This document shows positions 9,604-19,170 of a stretch of DNA of 33,757 bases, piece by piece. The translations under genes and the position numbers were made by a program. The notes beneath the pieces are model-generated. The model was not told the origin of the DNA, made no database searches, and saw only the letters and a program-made list of their open reading frames with translations. This DNA comes from Chara braunii (taxonomy: Eukaryota; Streptophyta; Charophyceae; Charales; Characeae), in NCBI GenBank assembly GCA_003427395.1, contig BFEA01000058.1:1057873-1091629 (forward strand), given 5' to 3'. How positions within the stretch are numbered: the stretch's first letter is position 1; each line of letters opens with the position of its first letter.

Positions 9604-10463
9604 GCAATCTGGGTGATGCTGACCGGGGGTTGACCGAAACTGGCTGGGTAATCCTGCCTGCAATGTTAGGTATAATTTGAAAAACGGATCGAGAAAAAAA
9701 AAAAACAAAGCCAGTTTTTTTTCCCCTTAAATCTCTCCTTCCCTTCCTCCTCCTTCTCCTCCTCCACCTTTTTTTTTTTTTTTTTTTTGGAAGGAAATGC
9801 CAGTATTTTTCTCTGGGTGTGGATGTTGAGGACCCTGCTGGGGGTTCAACGTTTATGCGGAATGCAAAAATCAAATGGAATGGTAACTTGTTTCTTACTG
9901 TATTACTTTACAGTCTTTACTTATTAACAACAAAAATACAACTTATAATAAAAGTAATTAACCCACAATTAACCCAGCCACGAGAGTAGGAGAACATAGT
10001 TCATGCTAGATCACGAAAGCATAGTTGGGGCAAGTGAAGTTAGGACGAGAAGCGGGTAACAGAGCCCTAAATTTTCAGGGCAGGTTTGTTTTTTAAGGGG
10101 CAGTATTATAACAAACAAACGCCCCACACCTTTTAAGCCTACCAGACTGGTCACGAGTCCATAATAGAGTGGACACCAAATAAAACCAACAGCAAAAAAA
10201 AAAAAAAAAAAAAGGGGATCAAAAGGGCCTTAAACCCCAAGGGGCAAAAGTGTGTTTCCATGCAAAAGTCGCTCTTTTTTTTTATTTTTTATTTAAAAAA
10301 AAAACAAACACTTAATTAAAATTAAATTCGCTCTTTAGCACATAGTCACAAAAAAAAAAAAAGAAAAAAAAAGATAGCTATTCTTCTCAGAAAATTGACC
10401 AGTCAACAAGTCAAGGTGTCAAGTCCAGATAAATACTCTAGCCGCGGACATTCCTTGACTGGA
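9604..10463. other. AT-rich stretch without a recognisable gene
   Basis: Several A and T homopolymers occur (near 9771, 10195, 10350). I see no gene, structured RNA or element ends. Confidence 0.6.
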
Positions 10464-10645
10464 CTCTGCACCTCTCCCCAAACCCGTCCAGATTCGGACC
10501 GGATGCCGTCCGGTCAGCCTGAGGAGGCTAACCCACGCACGCAGCCTCTGAGGGTTTGAAACCTCACCATCCACCTTTGCCACCAAAGAGGATTCAATTT
10601 GGTTGTAACGCTTGAATCTGGACGGGTTTGGGGAGAGGTGCAGAG
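10464..10645. mobile_element. 182-bp MITE-like element with perfect 32-bp inverted ends
   Basis: Positions 10464-10495 (starting CTCTGCACCTCTCCCC, ending CCAGATTC) are the exact reverse complement of 10614-10645. The interior is about 118 bp and non-coding. A partial relative follows at about 10684-10740, sharing CGTCCAGATTCGG and AATCCTCTTTG, which suggests a second damaged copy. I could not identify a target duplication. Confidence 0.75.
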
Positions 10646-10831
10646 AATCGCGGGTGATCTGCTTTTGTGCATCTTTGCATCAAAGACGTCCAGATTCGGG
10701 CGCTTAAATCCCACCAATCCTCTTTGCTACCGGTAGTGGGACCTCGCCCCAGGTGGCAGAAGAAAAGATGCATGTTTAAGAAGAAGGCGGGAAGAAAAAA
10801 CACAAAAAAAAGGGAGAATATACAATTATAT

Positions 10832-10898
10832 NNNNNNNNNNNNNNNNNNNNNNNNNNNNNNNNNNNNNNNNNNNNNNNNNNNNNNNNNNNNNNNNNNN
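10832..10898. other. Assembly gap (67 N)
   Basis: Sixty-seven undetermined bases. The right edge is an 18-bp tandem repeat of AAACGAAAAAAAAAAG type, likely the cause of the gap. Confidence 0.99.
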
Positions 10899-11000
10899 AA
10901 ACGAAAAAAAAAAGAAACGAAAAAAAAAAAGAAACGAAAAAAAAAAGGAACTGTGTCGGAAATGCCATCCCCGATAGTTCCTGCCAGGGGCACCATCCAA

Positions 11001-11110
11001 CTGCCGTGTTCCCCCGAACACAAAGCACCCTCAACGTGACTGTATCGGACTGGATTTATAGCTCGTATACATTAAGGATGAGGGTGCGTTGTGTTCGGGG
11101 GAGAGGACGG
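11001..11110. mobile_element. Foldback MITE family F1, copy 1
   Basis: The ends are inverted: CCGTGTTCCCCCGAACACA at the left, TGTGTTCGGGGGAGAGGACGG at the right, continuing inward through A.GCACCCTCA. The interior reads TATCGGACTGGAT..ATAGCT.GTATACATTAAGGA. The same interior and ends occur again at 11874-11949 and, inverted, at 12871-12980. Confidence 0.7.
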
Positions 11111-11136
11111 GCGCAGGAGGATAAGTTCAGACATAT

Positions 11137-11302
11137 GTGACCCAATTGATTGATTGATTGGTTCATTGTCAGCGTCCAGATATGACGACAGATGTGGATA
11201 CGAACGCAGCATCGGTTTGAGGACAGTGAGTGACATACGCGTGGTGTGTCTACCTATATAGGACAGCTTAACAATCAATCAATCAACTAACCAACCAACC
11301 AA

Positions 11303-11343
<41 letters not shown>

Positions 11344-11365
11344 TCGATCAATCAATTCGATAATC
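11137..11365. repeat. Inverted ATTG / CAAT microsatellites flanking 110 bp
   Basis: ATTG units at about 11144-11167 and CAAT/CAAC units at about 11271-11360 are complementary, so the intervening 110 bp could be a hairpin loop. The middle has no recognised function. Confidence 0.6.
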
Positions 11366-11405
11366 TTTATAAATTTGGATTGTATATATATCATCAAACA
11401 GAGCC

Positions 11406-11847
11406 TGCCCGGTAAACCGTAGGCAGAGAGGGAGAAGAGGACAACGAACAAACGAGGGGCTGTGACAAACTGTTTCGTCGGAGTTTCACCGACTCATCAG
11501 GAGGCTGAACATATACATATATATTCACATATACCGGGCAGTTCTGTTTGTGACGATATATATTCATAGAATATATACTCCGACGAAACAGTTTGTCACA
11601 GCCCCTCGTTTGTTGTCCTCTTCTCTCTCTCTGCCTACGGTTTACCGGGCAGTTCTGTTTGTGACGATATATATATATTCTTCAATATATATATATATTC
11701 ATGGATTATCACGTATCGGTCAGGGGACTTCGCAGACTGTAGAGGGTCCAGCCTTCTGATGAGACATTCGGTGAAACTCTGACAAAACGGTTTGTCACAG
11801 CCCCTGGTTTGTTGTCCTTTCTCCCTCTCTGCCTAGTACGGTTCGCC
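11406..11847. repeat. Inverted and direct copies of an ~75-bp unit
   Basis: A unit containing GTTTGTCACAGCCCCTCG and a downstream GTCCTCTTCT..CTCTCTGCCTACGG occurs inverted at 11406-11481, forward at 11579-11650 (a 4-bp indel between them), and diverged at about 11776-11847. TATA-rich dinucleotide runs lie between. CCGGGCAGTTCTGTTTGTGACG is repeated at about 11534 and 11645. The structure is like a damaged foldback element. Confidence 0.6.
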
Positions 11848-11873
11848 GAACAGAACCCAGTCTCATCACGACG

Positions 11874-11949
11874 AATGCATCGGACCGGAAAGATAGCTTG
11901 CGTGCATTGATGATCCCAGTGCATTGTGTTTGGGGTAAGACGGTGGTGA
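11874..11949. mobile_element. Foldback MITE family F1, partial copy 2
   Basis: The interior (CATCGGACCGGAAAGATAGCT) and right end (GTGTTTGGGGTAAGACGGT) match copies 1 and 3. The left end is replaced by, or merged with, the neighbouring 75-bp repeat, so this copy looks truncated. Confidence 0.5.
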
Positions 11950-12025
11950 TATTGTGTTCTGCTTGCGCAAGTATGTGGCGTTTCAGGGCCACATTCAAAA
12001 CACGAGGACAGTTTGGACGGCAGCA

Positions 12026-12590
12026 CCGGACCTTCAGTACGGCTGTATACAGTCGAAAAGTTCTGGTGTGGTACTTTGGGACATCCGTTAAAATTGGAAC
12101 GATACAGAATAGATTAGCATGGCCAAAAAAAAAAAAAAAAAAAAAAAAAAAAGGTTGTGGTGCGAGTGATTGTGGGTGTATACGATGGTGAACGTTCTGC
12201 TGTGAGTGAGCTCTTGTTCTTAGGGAAAGTTTGGATTGAATCTGGGCTTAATTATGTCTAAATACAATCGAGAAGTTCTGGTGTAAGCAAGCTGAGCCTC
12301 TTCTGAGGGACAACTTGGACCGAACGCATGCGACCTTACTTATGGCTGCATACAGTCTAAAGGTTCCGCTGTGAGTAAGCGCTTCTTCTTAGGGGCAAAT
12401 TGCAAAGGGCAAAGAAACTTCATACATGCGTAGATTGAATCTGGCCTTAATTATGTCTAAATACAATAGAGTAGTTCTGCGGTAAGCAAGCTCTTGTTAG
12501 GGACAGCTTGGACTGAATGTGACCTTACTTATGGCTGCATACAGTCTAAACGTCTGCTGTGAGTAAGCTCTTCTTCTTAGGGGCCAAGGG
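12026..12590 (+). repeat. About 200-bp tandem repeat, roughly 2.5 units
   Basis: Two good units start near 12232 and 12432. Both carry GATTGAATCTGG.CTTAATT, TATGTCTAAATACAAT, then GACCTTACTTATGGCTGCAT and CTGTGAGTAAGC.CTTCTTCTTAGGGG. An older partial unit at about 12003-12070 has GGACAGTTTGGACGG..GACCTTCAGTACGGCTGTAT. The U6 fragment lies in this older unit. Confidence 0.7.
12071..12124 (+). pseudogene. Truncated U6 snRNA copy ending in poly(A)
   Basis: GGGACATCCGTTAAAATTGG continuing AACGATACAGAATAGATTAGCATGGCC matches the highly conserved 5' half of spliceosomal U6, differing at GAT to GTT and in the ACAGAGA box, which reads ACAGAAT. The RNA stops after GGCC, where normal U6 continues CCTGCGCAAGG, and is followed at once by 28 A (12125-12152). 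TGTGGT occurs on both sides (12067-12072 and 12156-12161) and could be a short target duplication. Loss of the 3' half and of the 5' splice-site-pairing box rules out function. The join to poly(A) points to retrotransposition by LINE machinery. Confidence 0.85.
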
Positions 12591-12636
12591 CAAAGGGCAA
12601 AGGGCAAAGGGCGAAGCCCAAAGGGCAAAGCCCAAC
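12583..12636 (+). repeat. (GGGCAAA)n short tandem repeat
   Basis: About five units of GGGCAAA, some altered to GGGCGAA, followed by inverted GCCCAAA forms, at the end of the 200-bp repeat. Confidence 0.8.
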
Positions 12637-12870
12637 GAAACTTCATACATGTATAGACGGTGTACCCACGAGTAAAACCTTGACCATCTGTAAGCCCTAG
12701 TTTAACCCAGTTAGACCACTGGATGTTATGGCAGTTCATCCCTGGCATCCCTTTCGGTGGCAAATGACGACATTAGCGCAGTGCATCGTCTTCTCTCACA
12801 GTGCGCCGGACATGTGCTTGCACTACGTGTTTATCACACGGTCGGCCACGTGACAGATGCAGCGCACGCA

Positions 12871-12980
12871 CTACGGTCTTCCCCCGAACATAACACACCC
12901 TAAAAATGAATGTTTACAAGCTATATTTCCGGCCAGATACAGCCAAAATAAGGGCGCGTTGTGTTTGGGGGAAGACGGTA
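12871..12980. mobile_element. Foldback MITE family F1, copy 3 (inverted relative to copy 1)
   Basis: The ends are CTACGGTCTTCCCCCGAACA and the matching complement GTGTTTGGGGGAAGACGGTAG, with an A-CAC-CCT/AGGG-CGCGT continuation. The interior holds AAGCTATATTTCCGGCCAGATA, the complement of the family interior. This is the best-preserved copy and defines a unit of about 110 bp. Confidence 0.75.
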
Positions 12981-13133
12981 GTAGGTGGGGCCAGATTTCA
13001 ACAACAAAAAAGAAAAACAAAGGCCTCCGCAGGGCAAGACATCCTACAGCATATACACCGACACTTACACTGAGTGTCCATGTGCTATCACTTGAACTTA
13101 CGCCCTCGATGGAACGTCCACCCTCGATGGAAC

Positions 13134-13221
13134 GGAGGAAATGGGATGTGAACCCATGCGACAATCTTGTTGTATGTTGATCTAGCAAACCAATGCCTTC
13201 AGCCGCGCAGCCGTACCGCCC
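13134..13221 (-). tRNA. tRNA-Ser(GCU)-like pseudogene or SINE head
   Basis: On the minus strand an 88-nt cloverleaf can be drawn. The D stem is GCT/GGC. The anticodon stem is TTGGT/ATCAA around loop TTGCTAG (anticodon GCT). A long variable arm has an ACAA/TTGT stem, as expected for serine tRNAs. The T stem is ATGGG/CCCAT. The acceptor stem pairs at only five of seven positions, and the T loop reads TTCACAT, lacking the usual GA before the last residues, so charging and processing are doubtful. Two direct copies of CCCTCGATGGAACG adjoin its 3' end, and a broken T-run on the same strand at about 13010-13021 could terminate pol III. A tRNA-derived SINE is the main alternative. Confidence 0.5.
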
Positions 13222-13614
13222 TGGAAAAAAGGGGCTCTGAACGTGGTCTGCTGTGTGGACTGCGAAGTACGTTCTCTCTCCACTCCTCTCCTCTCTCCTC
13301 TCAGAGGGAGATAGCGAGCGCTCACTCGGTTTCCAGATACCCCGTCGGAATGCACCTGGACGTGCAGGAAGCCAGGTGCCTATGTTGTTGCTGCGTGTGG
13401 TGGTGAATGCCGAGCGACAGGAGTGTACTGGACTTTGCCAGTTCTTTGAAAGGGAGTAGACCCTAGCACCTCTTTTGGTTGTGTTTCCTTTATCCCTTCA
13501 GGATTCAAACTAATGCTGTGTCTGTTCAGTCACAGCACATGTGTGTACCATTCATTGAGGCACGTGGGCTGGGTGTCTTTGCACGGTTCTGGCAGAGACT
13601 TGTGGGCAATTCTT

Positions 13615-13617
<3 letters not shown>

Positions 13618-13655
<38 letters not shown>

Positions 13656-13930
13656 CATGCTCCATCTTTTTTTTTGGAGCAACACCTGTTGGAAACCGGG
13701 TCCAGCTTCCCATAGATACTGCTACCCGTCATGCGTGCGTTTTTCTTTTTTCTTTTTTTTTTTTTTTTTTTTTTTTTTTTGGAAAGATGGCTTTTATATT
13801 GCAGAAATCATAGTTGAGGCCTGGGACCTCACAATTCAACCCCGAGTAGCATACTGGGGCCAATACCCAGCTTAGGCTATGCTGGAAACTGGGTCCAGCA
13901 TCCCTTATAGCCACAGCCCCTTTTCGAAAA
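13618..13930. repeat. Poly-T tracts and a duplicated hairpin unit
   Basis: Poly-T runs lie at about 13619-13650 and 13751-13780. A unit GGAAAC.GGGTCCAGC occurs at 13691-13706 and 13884-13899, followed each time by TCCC.TA. The second copy is a perfect hairpin: ATGCTGGA and TCCAGCAT around the 7-nt loop AACTGGG (13879-13901). Confidence 0.55.
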
Positions 13931-13977
13931 AAAGGGGGGGAGACTGAACTATTAAACTGAAGAGAACTCCGAGACCA

Positions 13978-14610
13978 AATGTACATACACATACATACAT
14001 ATACATATGTACATGCACATTTACTTATGTACAAGTGTACATAGGTACATGTACATATGTAATGTACATTTGCATGTACATATGTAATGTACATTTGCAT
14101 GTACATATGTACATACCTACATTTATGTATGTACATGTACATATGTAAATATGTAAATGTACGTGCAAAATGAAGAGAACTCCTAGACCATATGTCCATG
14201 TACATTTGTACCTATGTACATGTACGTACACGCATGCCTGTACATATGTATGTACATGTACGTATGTATATGTGCATGTACATGTACGTATGTACATATG
14301 TAAATGTACATGTACATATGGTCTCGGAGTTATGGACATAGGTATGTACGTACATCTACACATGTACATATGTAAATGTACATGTACATACGTACATATG
14401 TACGTATGTAAATGTGTAAATGTGCATGTACATATGTACATACGTATGTAATTATACACACATACGTACATGTACGTATGTACATATGTAAATGTACACG
14501 TACATATGTACATATGTACATATGTACGTTTACATTTGTACATATGTACGTATGTACATACGTCCGCATGTACATGGGTACGTCTGCACATAGGTATGTA
14601 CGTGCTCGGG
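13978..14610. repeat. TGTACA/ACATATGT-rich satellite, ~630 bp
   Basis: The array is built from TACATG, GTACATATGTACATAC and related words. It is palindromic, so open frames appear on both strands and encode only Tyr-Val-His-Met-Cys-Thr repeats. Three copies of AAGAGAACTC(C)(G/T)(A/G)GACCA-like sequence punctuate it, two forward (13961, 14170) and one inverted (about 14316-14336), suggesting the array was seeded inside a foldback element. Confidence 0.85.
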
Positions 14611-14769
14611 CGGGCATGCCCTACCCCTACATCAGGCCAATGCGTTCATCTAGAAATAGCATAGCGTGCTGGGCGCCCAGGCCAACATTCACATGACTCT
14701 AGCTGGCCTTGGACTTGGTGATGGGGCACTGGCCCCACTAACGGAGGCTAGGACTAGCTTTTTGAGTTA

Positions 14770-15185
14770 CCTTAAGGTTTGAGATTGATTAGTTGGCAAA
14801 AACCCTGACGATTCACTAAAGGATGGGTTTACCTCACGGTTTAAGTGTGTCCACTTAGGGTTCTACTGTGTTCACATAGGGTTTTAGGCTGTTGTTAACT
14901 TTTTTTTTTTTTTTTTTCACTTAGGGTTTTAGGGTGTTGGGCAGAAAGCTCGAAGACTATGTGAAGAGCATCGTCAAATGGGGTTTCTTTTGGGGTTTAA
15001 ATTGACTGTTCACCGAAAACCCTGACGATTCACTAAGGGGTGGGTCTGCCTTAGGGTTTTAGTATGTTGTTAGCTCGGGTTCACTTGGGGTTTTAGAGTG
15101 TTGTGAACTTGGGCTCGGGCTTTAGGATATTCGCTTGGAAGCTTGAATATCCTGTAAAGGGCATCGTCAGATGTTGATTCTTTGT
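14770..15185 (+). repeat. Tandem duplication of ~205 bp with AGGGTTTTAG motifs
   Basis: AAAACCCTGACGATTCACTAA begins at about 14801 and again at about 15018, and a GCTCGAAGA..AGAGCATCGTCA segment near 14948 matches GCTTGAATA..AGGGCATCGTCA near 15140. Between them TTAGGGTTTTAG-like strings recur. Confidence 0.65.
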
Positions 15186-15352
15186 TGCCAGTAACTGGTT
15201 ATGGACTCAGGGCGTACTCATCCTTGGGAATTCTACGATGTATCTGGGACAAAGTACGGCCAGCTTCAGCCCCGACACTCCCAGCCTGAGGTAAAAGACC
15301 TTAGGGTAATCTGGTACATCGCAACCGACAGTAGAAAGATAGTAGAAGGGCA

Positions 15353-15375
15353 AGAAGAAGAAGAAGAAGAAGAAG

Positions 15376-15406
<31 letters not shown>

Positions 15407-15640
15407 GAAGAGGAAACAGGTTAAAGAAGAAGAAGAAGAAGAAGAAGAAGAAGAAGAAGAAGAAGAAGAAGAAGAACGGAAGAAGAAGAAGANAAAGAAG
15501 AAGAAGAAGAAGAAGAAGAAGAAGAAGAAGAAGAAGAAGAAGAAGAACGGAAGAAGAAGAAGAAGAAGAAGAAGAAGAAGAACGGAAGAAGAAGAAGAAG
15601 AAGAAGAAGAAGAAGAAGAAGAACGGAAGAAGAATGGATG
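15353..15640 (+). repeat. (GAA)n array, ~290 bp
   Basis: GAA/AAG triplets are interrupted by short AACGG and GTGAAGAGGAAACAGG segments; one N lies at 15493. The long glutamate/lysine or serine frames across it are trivial products of the repeat. Confidence 0.95.
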
Positions 15641-16166
15641 AAGAAGAAGTGGAAGAGGAAACAAGTTAAGGCATAAAACAAGATCAATCTCCTCCTTCAT
15701 TCTCTCGCTCCTCCTCCTTAATGTGCGGTGCAGTGCAAAAGAGAACAGAATTCTTGCGATGCGGCACAGAACAAATTTGTGCTGTGCAGTGTGAAGTCTG
15801 GGACATGCCAAGTCTACTGGGGCTTACAAGCCCCTTTTTTTTCAACGATTTTGGGCCACTTTAATGGAATATACAATTTGCGATGCTCCAAACCTCTCTT
15901 TCCCCATTGTTTTATCATGTTTCAGAAGTCAAAGGGTGCGGGCAGCAGATGAAATCGCTACGACGGGGAGGGAGAGGGGTGGTGTCGAGTACAGAAACAC
16001 GTGTACAACGAAACTGTAGTGTACAAGGCATTCCACCAATGCCACGTTTGGATATAACGACCATGCCTTTTATTTGAATGCAACATCCATGCATTATTCA
16101 AAAAAAAAGTGAGTAAGAAAGTAAATCTGACCTTTTTAGGGTAAGTTGAATATAATGCCCGGACAT
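15641..16166. other. Stretch without a recognisable gene
   Basis: The only structure I see is a near-perfect palindrome around GCACAGAACAAATTTG continuing TGCTGTGC (about 15763-15786). Confidence 0.5.
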
Positions 16167-16381
16167 TGTTTTTGGGTGAAGATGGTACTTGGTATTTAAT
16201 ATTTATGCTTTCAGATTTCGTTTGCGTAAATGATGCTACATGATGTTTTTAGTGTATGATGACAGATGAGGATGGTTTTTGGGTGAAGATGGTACTTGAT
16301 ATTTATGCTTTCAGATTTCGTTTGCGTAAAAGACGCTACATGATGTTTCTATGTCAATGATGACAAATGAGGGATGACGAT
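16167..16381 (+). repeat. Two tandem copies of a 107-bp unit
   Basis: Copies at 16167-16273 and 16274-16381 share TTTTTGGGTGAAGATGGTAC, TTTATGCTTTCAGATTTCG and GCTACATGATGTTT. The LINE-B truncation point follows directly. Confidence 0.8.
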
Positions 16382-16392
16382 GATAGACTTGT

Positions 16393-18690
16393 TGGGGAGC
16401 CAGCTCCGCAAGGGTGCAGGGTGACCCTCACGACCACGCTACCCTTTGCAAATAACCTCACCGCTCTGATTAGGGCCTCAGACTCGTCTTTTTAGGCCCT
16501 GGCGAGGGCAATGCAGGCCTTCCACCTTGCCTCTGAAATGAGAATGACCTGGCAAAAAACGACGGGCTGGTGGCTGGCTGATACGGCAGTGCCCCTGCAA
16601 GCAATAACACTGGAAGGCTTCACTTGGCCAGACAAGGGGATCCCACTGAGATTCTTGGGTATCAAACTAACACACAATGGTTCGGATCAGGCGATGGCCC
16701 CGGAAATCCTGGCCAAAATGCTCGGAAAATTGGATGCCTGGCCCAGCATTTATACCTTGGTCTTCGGCAGGGCATCGGTACTGAACTCATCAATCTTCTC
16801 TATGCGCTGGTACGCGGTTACAATCTGGACCCTTGAAACCCGTCTCAGAAAGACCCTCAAAAGAAGGGCATCAGCCTACCTAAGGACAGGTAATCAGGTG
16901 AAGCAGAACTTCATCCCCAATGTCGCCCGGAAATACGTGATCCAACCAAAGGGCAGAGGGGGACTCAGAATCCTCAACACAGAGACACAAACAAAAGTCC
17001 TTCAATCCAAATGGGTCTTCAAGTTGCGGACTCAATGTAACCTACCCTGGACCTCGCTGGGGCGCTGCAGTATCAGCTGCTGCCCAAGATCCGCATGCCC
17101 AGCAACATGCAGGGCTTCTTCTGGATCATGTACAAATCCTGGTCAAGCCGAAGGGAGGCGCGGACAGATCAGGACCAGCAACAGGGCTCCCATCAGGTGG
17201 GCGGCCGGGATTACTGGTGGCAAGTCCTGAGGACATGGCGGGAAATCTTCCCAGCGAACGTCAAAGAGCTGTCTACTAGGGAGGAGGTCGTAAGGCAACC
17301 TCTATTCTGCAACTGATGGCTTAAAGATAGAGCAGACAAGCCTCGGATGGCAGATCGGCAACATGGGTAAAGAGAGGCGTTTGTCAGATAAAGCACTTAT
17401 GGGACGAAGAACACAAGCGATGGAAAACTCACACGGAGCTCCAGGAGCTCCTGAAGGGCTGCCACAACTTGCAACAGAACCTCAACGACCTGCTGCTGTC
17501 CGTTCCACGGTCTTGGACGGTGTTGCTCAAAAGGAGGCCGTCTTGGACGGCAGGTGAATGGGCGACCTGGGAATGGGAGGACCCCGCCACCGTGACCCTT
17601 CCCTTCATCAAAAGGGAGCGTCCAAGGGGGGAATGGGGCTTAATGGGAATGTATGCCATCAAGCAGCCAGGCCGAACAGCCAGTCAAGTTAATAAAATCT
17701 GCAGGGCACAGGTAACAGTGGAACTCCCATCTCCTCAGGAAAATCAGTATGGTAGAAGACGAAGATTATAGAGTCTACGAACCCACCACGTCTATCCAGG
17801 ATCTTGAATTCGACCCGGGAGAGTGGGCGTGGAAGATGAGAACCATGATGGAAGGGATGGAACGAAGAACCAATATTCTGAGATACTCTACAAGGCTGGG
17901 CTACAGTCTAAGACGAAGATCTGCAAACATCTGAGACACTGGCTCAGCGGTGGAAGAAGAACATGCCTGGGGGACTAGGGGGTCTACCTGCCATACCCTG
18001 GAAGGCCGTGTTGGCAATCTGCAACACCAGGATCAGAAGTATGCAATAGCTCATAGCCTACCGGGCCCTCCTGGTCAACAAGTGGCTGAGCAGGAGAAGG
18101 GCGAGAACCAATGGGCCGAGTCCCAACGAGAACTGTATGATCTGCGACAGACGGGCAGTGGAAAACATCCTGGTGCAGTGTCATACAGCCGAACAGGTTT
18201 GGCGCAGGACCAGAGAAATTTGGAATGCTGTCACCAGCAAAAGGGCTAACTGAGAACACCTTAAAACTGCTCGCTGGATTCGTGGAACCGAAGGGGCTGG
18301 CAAAGTGGGAGACAAGCTTTACCGGAGGCTACGGCCACTGGTGCTATGGTCAATCTGGAAAAGGAGGTGCAAAGGCACAGTAGACGCAGAAGAACCTTCC
18401 CTCCAGGAAGTCTGGGAAAGCCTCAAGCAGGCATTGCTCATCGAGTAGCACACGGACTGGCAGAAGGTCACCAAACAAATCAAAAGGGAGCCAGAAAAGA
18501 GTCAATATCTCATTAACCAATTCGTAAAAGACACGTTGGGAAGCGCGACGCTTGGCGTGATAGAGGGAGACACGCGTAAGTTGAACTGGAGGTTGGACGC
18601 AGATGACGGTGGGAGCGCGCACCCGATAGCGCAGGCTGACTCGGAGCGCAGCGAACGGACGATCACAGGACCAAGCATAGCATCAGACTG
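16393..18690 (+). pseudogene. LINE-B: 5'-truncated LINE reverse transcriptase to zinc knuckle (broken)
   Basis: The fragment starts inside the reverse transcriptase, just before motif C, which reads LPFANNLTALI: the two catalytic aspartates of FADD are both asparagine (16451-16456), consistent with G-to-A changes. An in-frame TAG follows at 16493. From 16511 a 239-codon frame covers the thumb and connector (TTGWWLADTAV, FLGIKLT, KGRGGLRILN). A frameshift near 17050 leads to MQGFFWIMYKSW, and others follow. A zinc knuckle, CMICDRRAVENILVQC, lies at about 18134-18181; the frame is interrupted by TGA near 18248 and a TAG near 18448, and ends at 18690. It cannot be active. Fragments of this kind arise by aborted reverse transcription. 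Confidence 0.85.
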
Positions 18691-19170
18691 AAGATGGCAG
18701 GGGCCTTGACAAGAGGTCCCAGGCAGCAGGGAAACGAGGGCGACAGGCAGAAGGGGGGGGGACCGGTTCAAATCGCCTCTTAAGAGTTTAGGGCGTATAG
18801 CAGGCAATCTGCCTTGGGCATACTAAGAGGGACGGCTAGAAGCAGAGGTGCAAAAGGGAGAATAGGAACAACAGATGCTGCAGAAACGCACAGCAGCACG
18901 ATGGGGCAGGGAGCAATTGGTTGGTAACAATAGGCTAACTTAGGCAGGGGTGAGGGGAGGTACATCCTTCCGGATTGGAAGTGATCAGTGCTGCCCACTC
19001 GGGTCTCCCTACCATAAAGGGGAGAAGAGTTGGAGTGCGTTGTAATTTGTATTCTGACTTGCCGGTGGAATAGGAACTGGACTGACGCTCCCCAGAATGG
19101 ACACGGAGCCGGAGCTGTAAGGATCCGTTTCTTTTCATTTTAATTTATTTTTTCTTGTTTTTTATTTTTT
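18691..19170 (+). other. Probable LINE-B 3' untranslated region
   Basis: This follows the LINE-B coding remnant and has no open frame of note. It ends in a T/A-rich stretch (TTTTATTTTTTATTTAAAG) with no clean poly(A), so the 3' boundary is uncertain. Confidence 0.4.

Noticed and set aside
12071-12152. Functional U6 gene
   Set aside because: The 3' half is missing, the ACAGAGA box is altered, and poly(A) follows instead of the U6 3' stem-loop and oligo(T).
13134-13221. Functional tRNA-Ser gene
   Set aside because: Two acceptor-stem mismatches and an aberrant T loop; more likely a pseudogene or SINE head.
14025-14591. Long open frames on both strands (Tyr-Val-His-Met-Cys-rich)
   Set aside because: Product of a palindromic TGTACA satellite that lacks stop words on either strand.
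15201-15811. Open frames encoding poly-Glu/Lys or poly-Ser
   Set aside because: Translation of the GAA array only.
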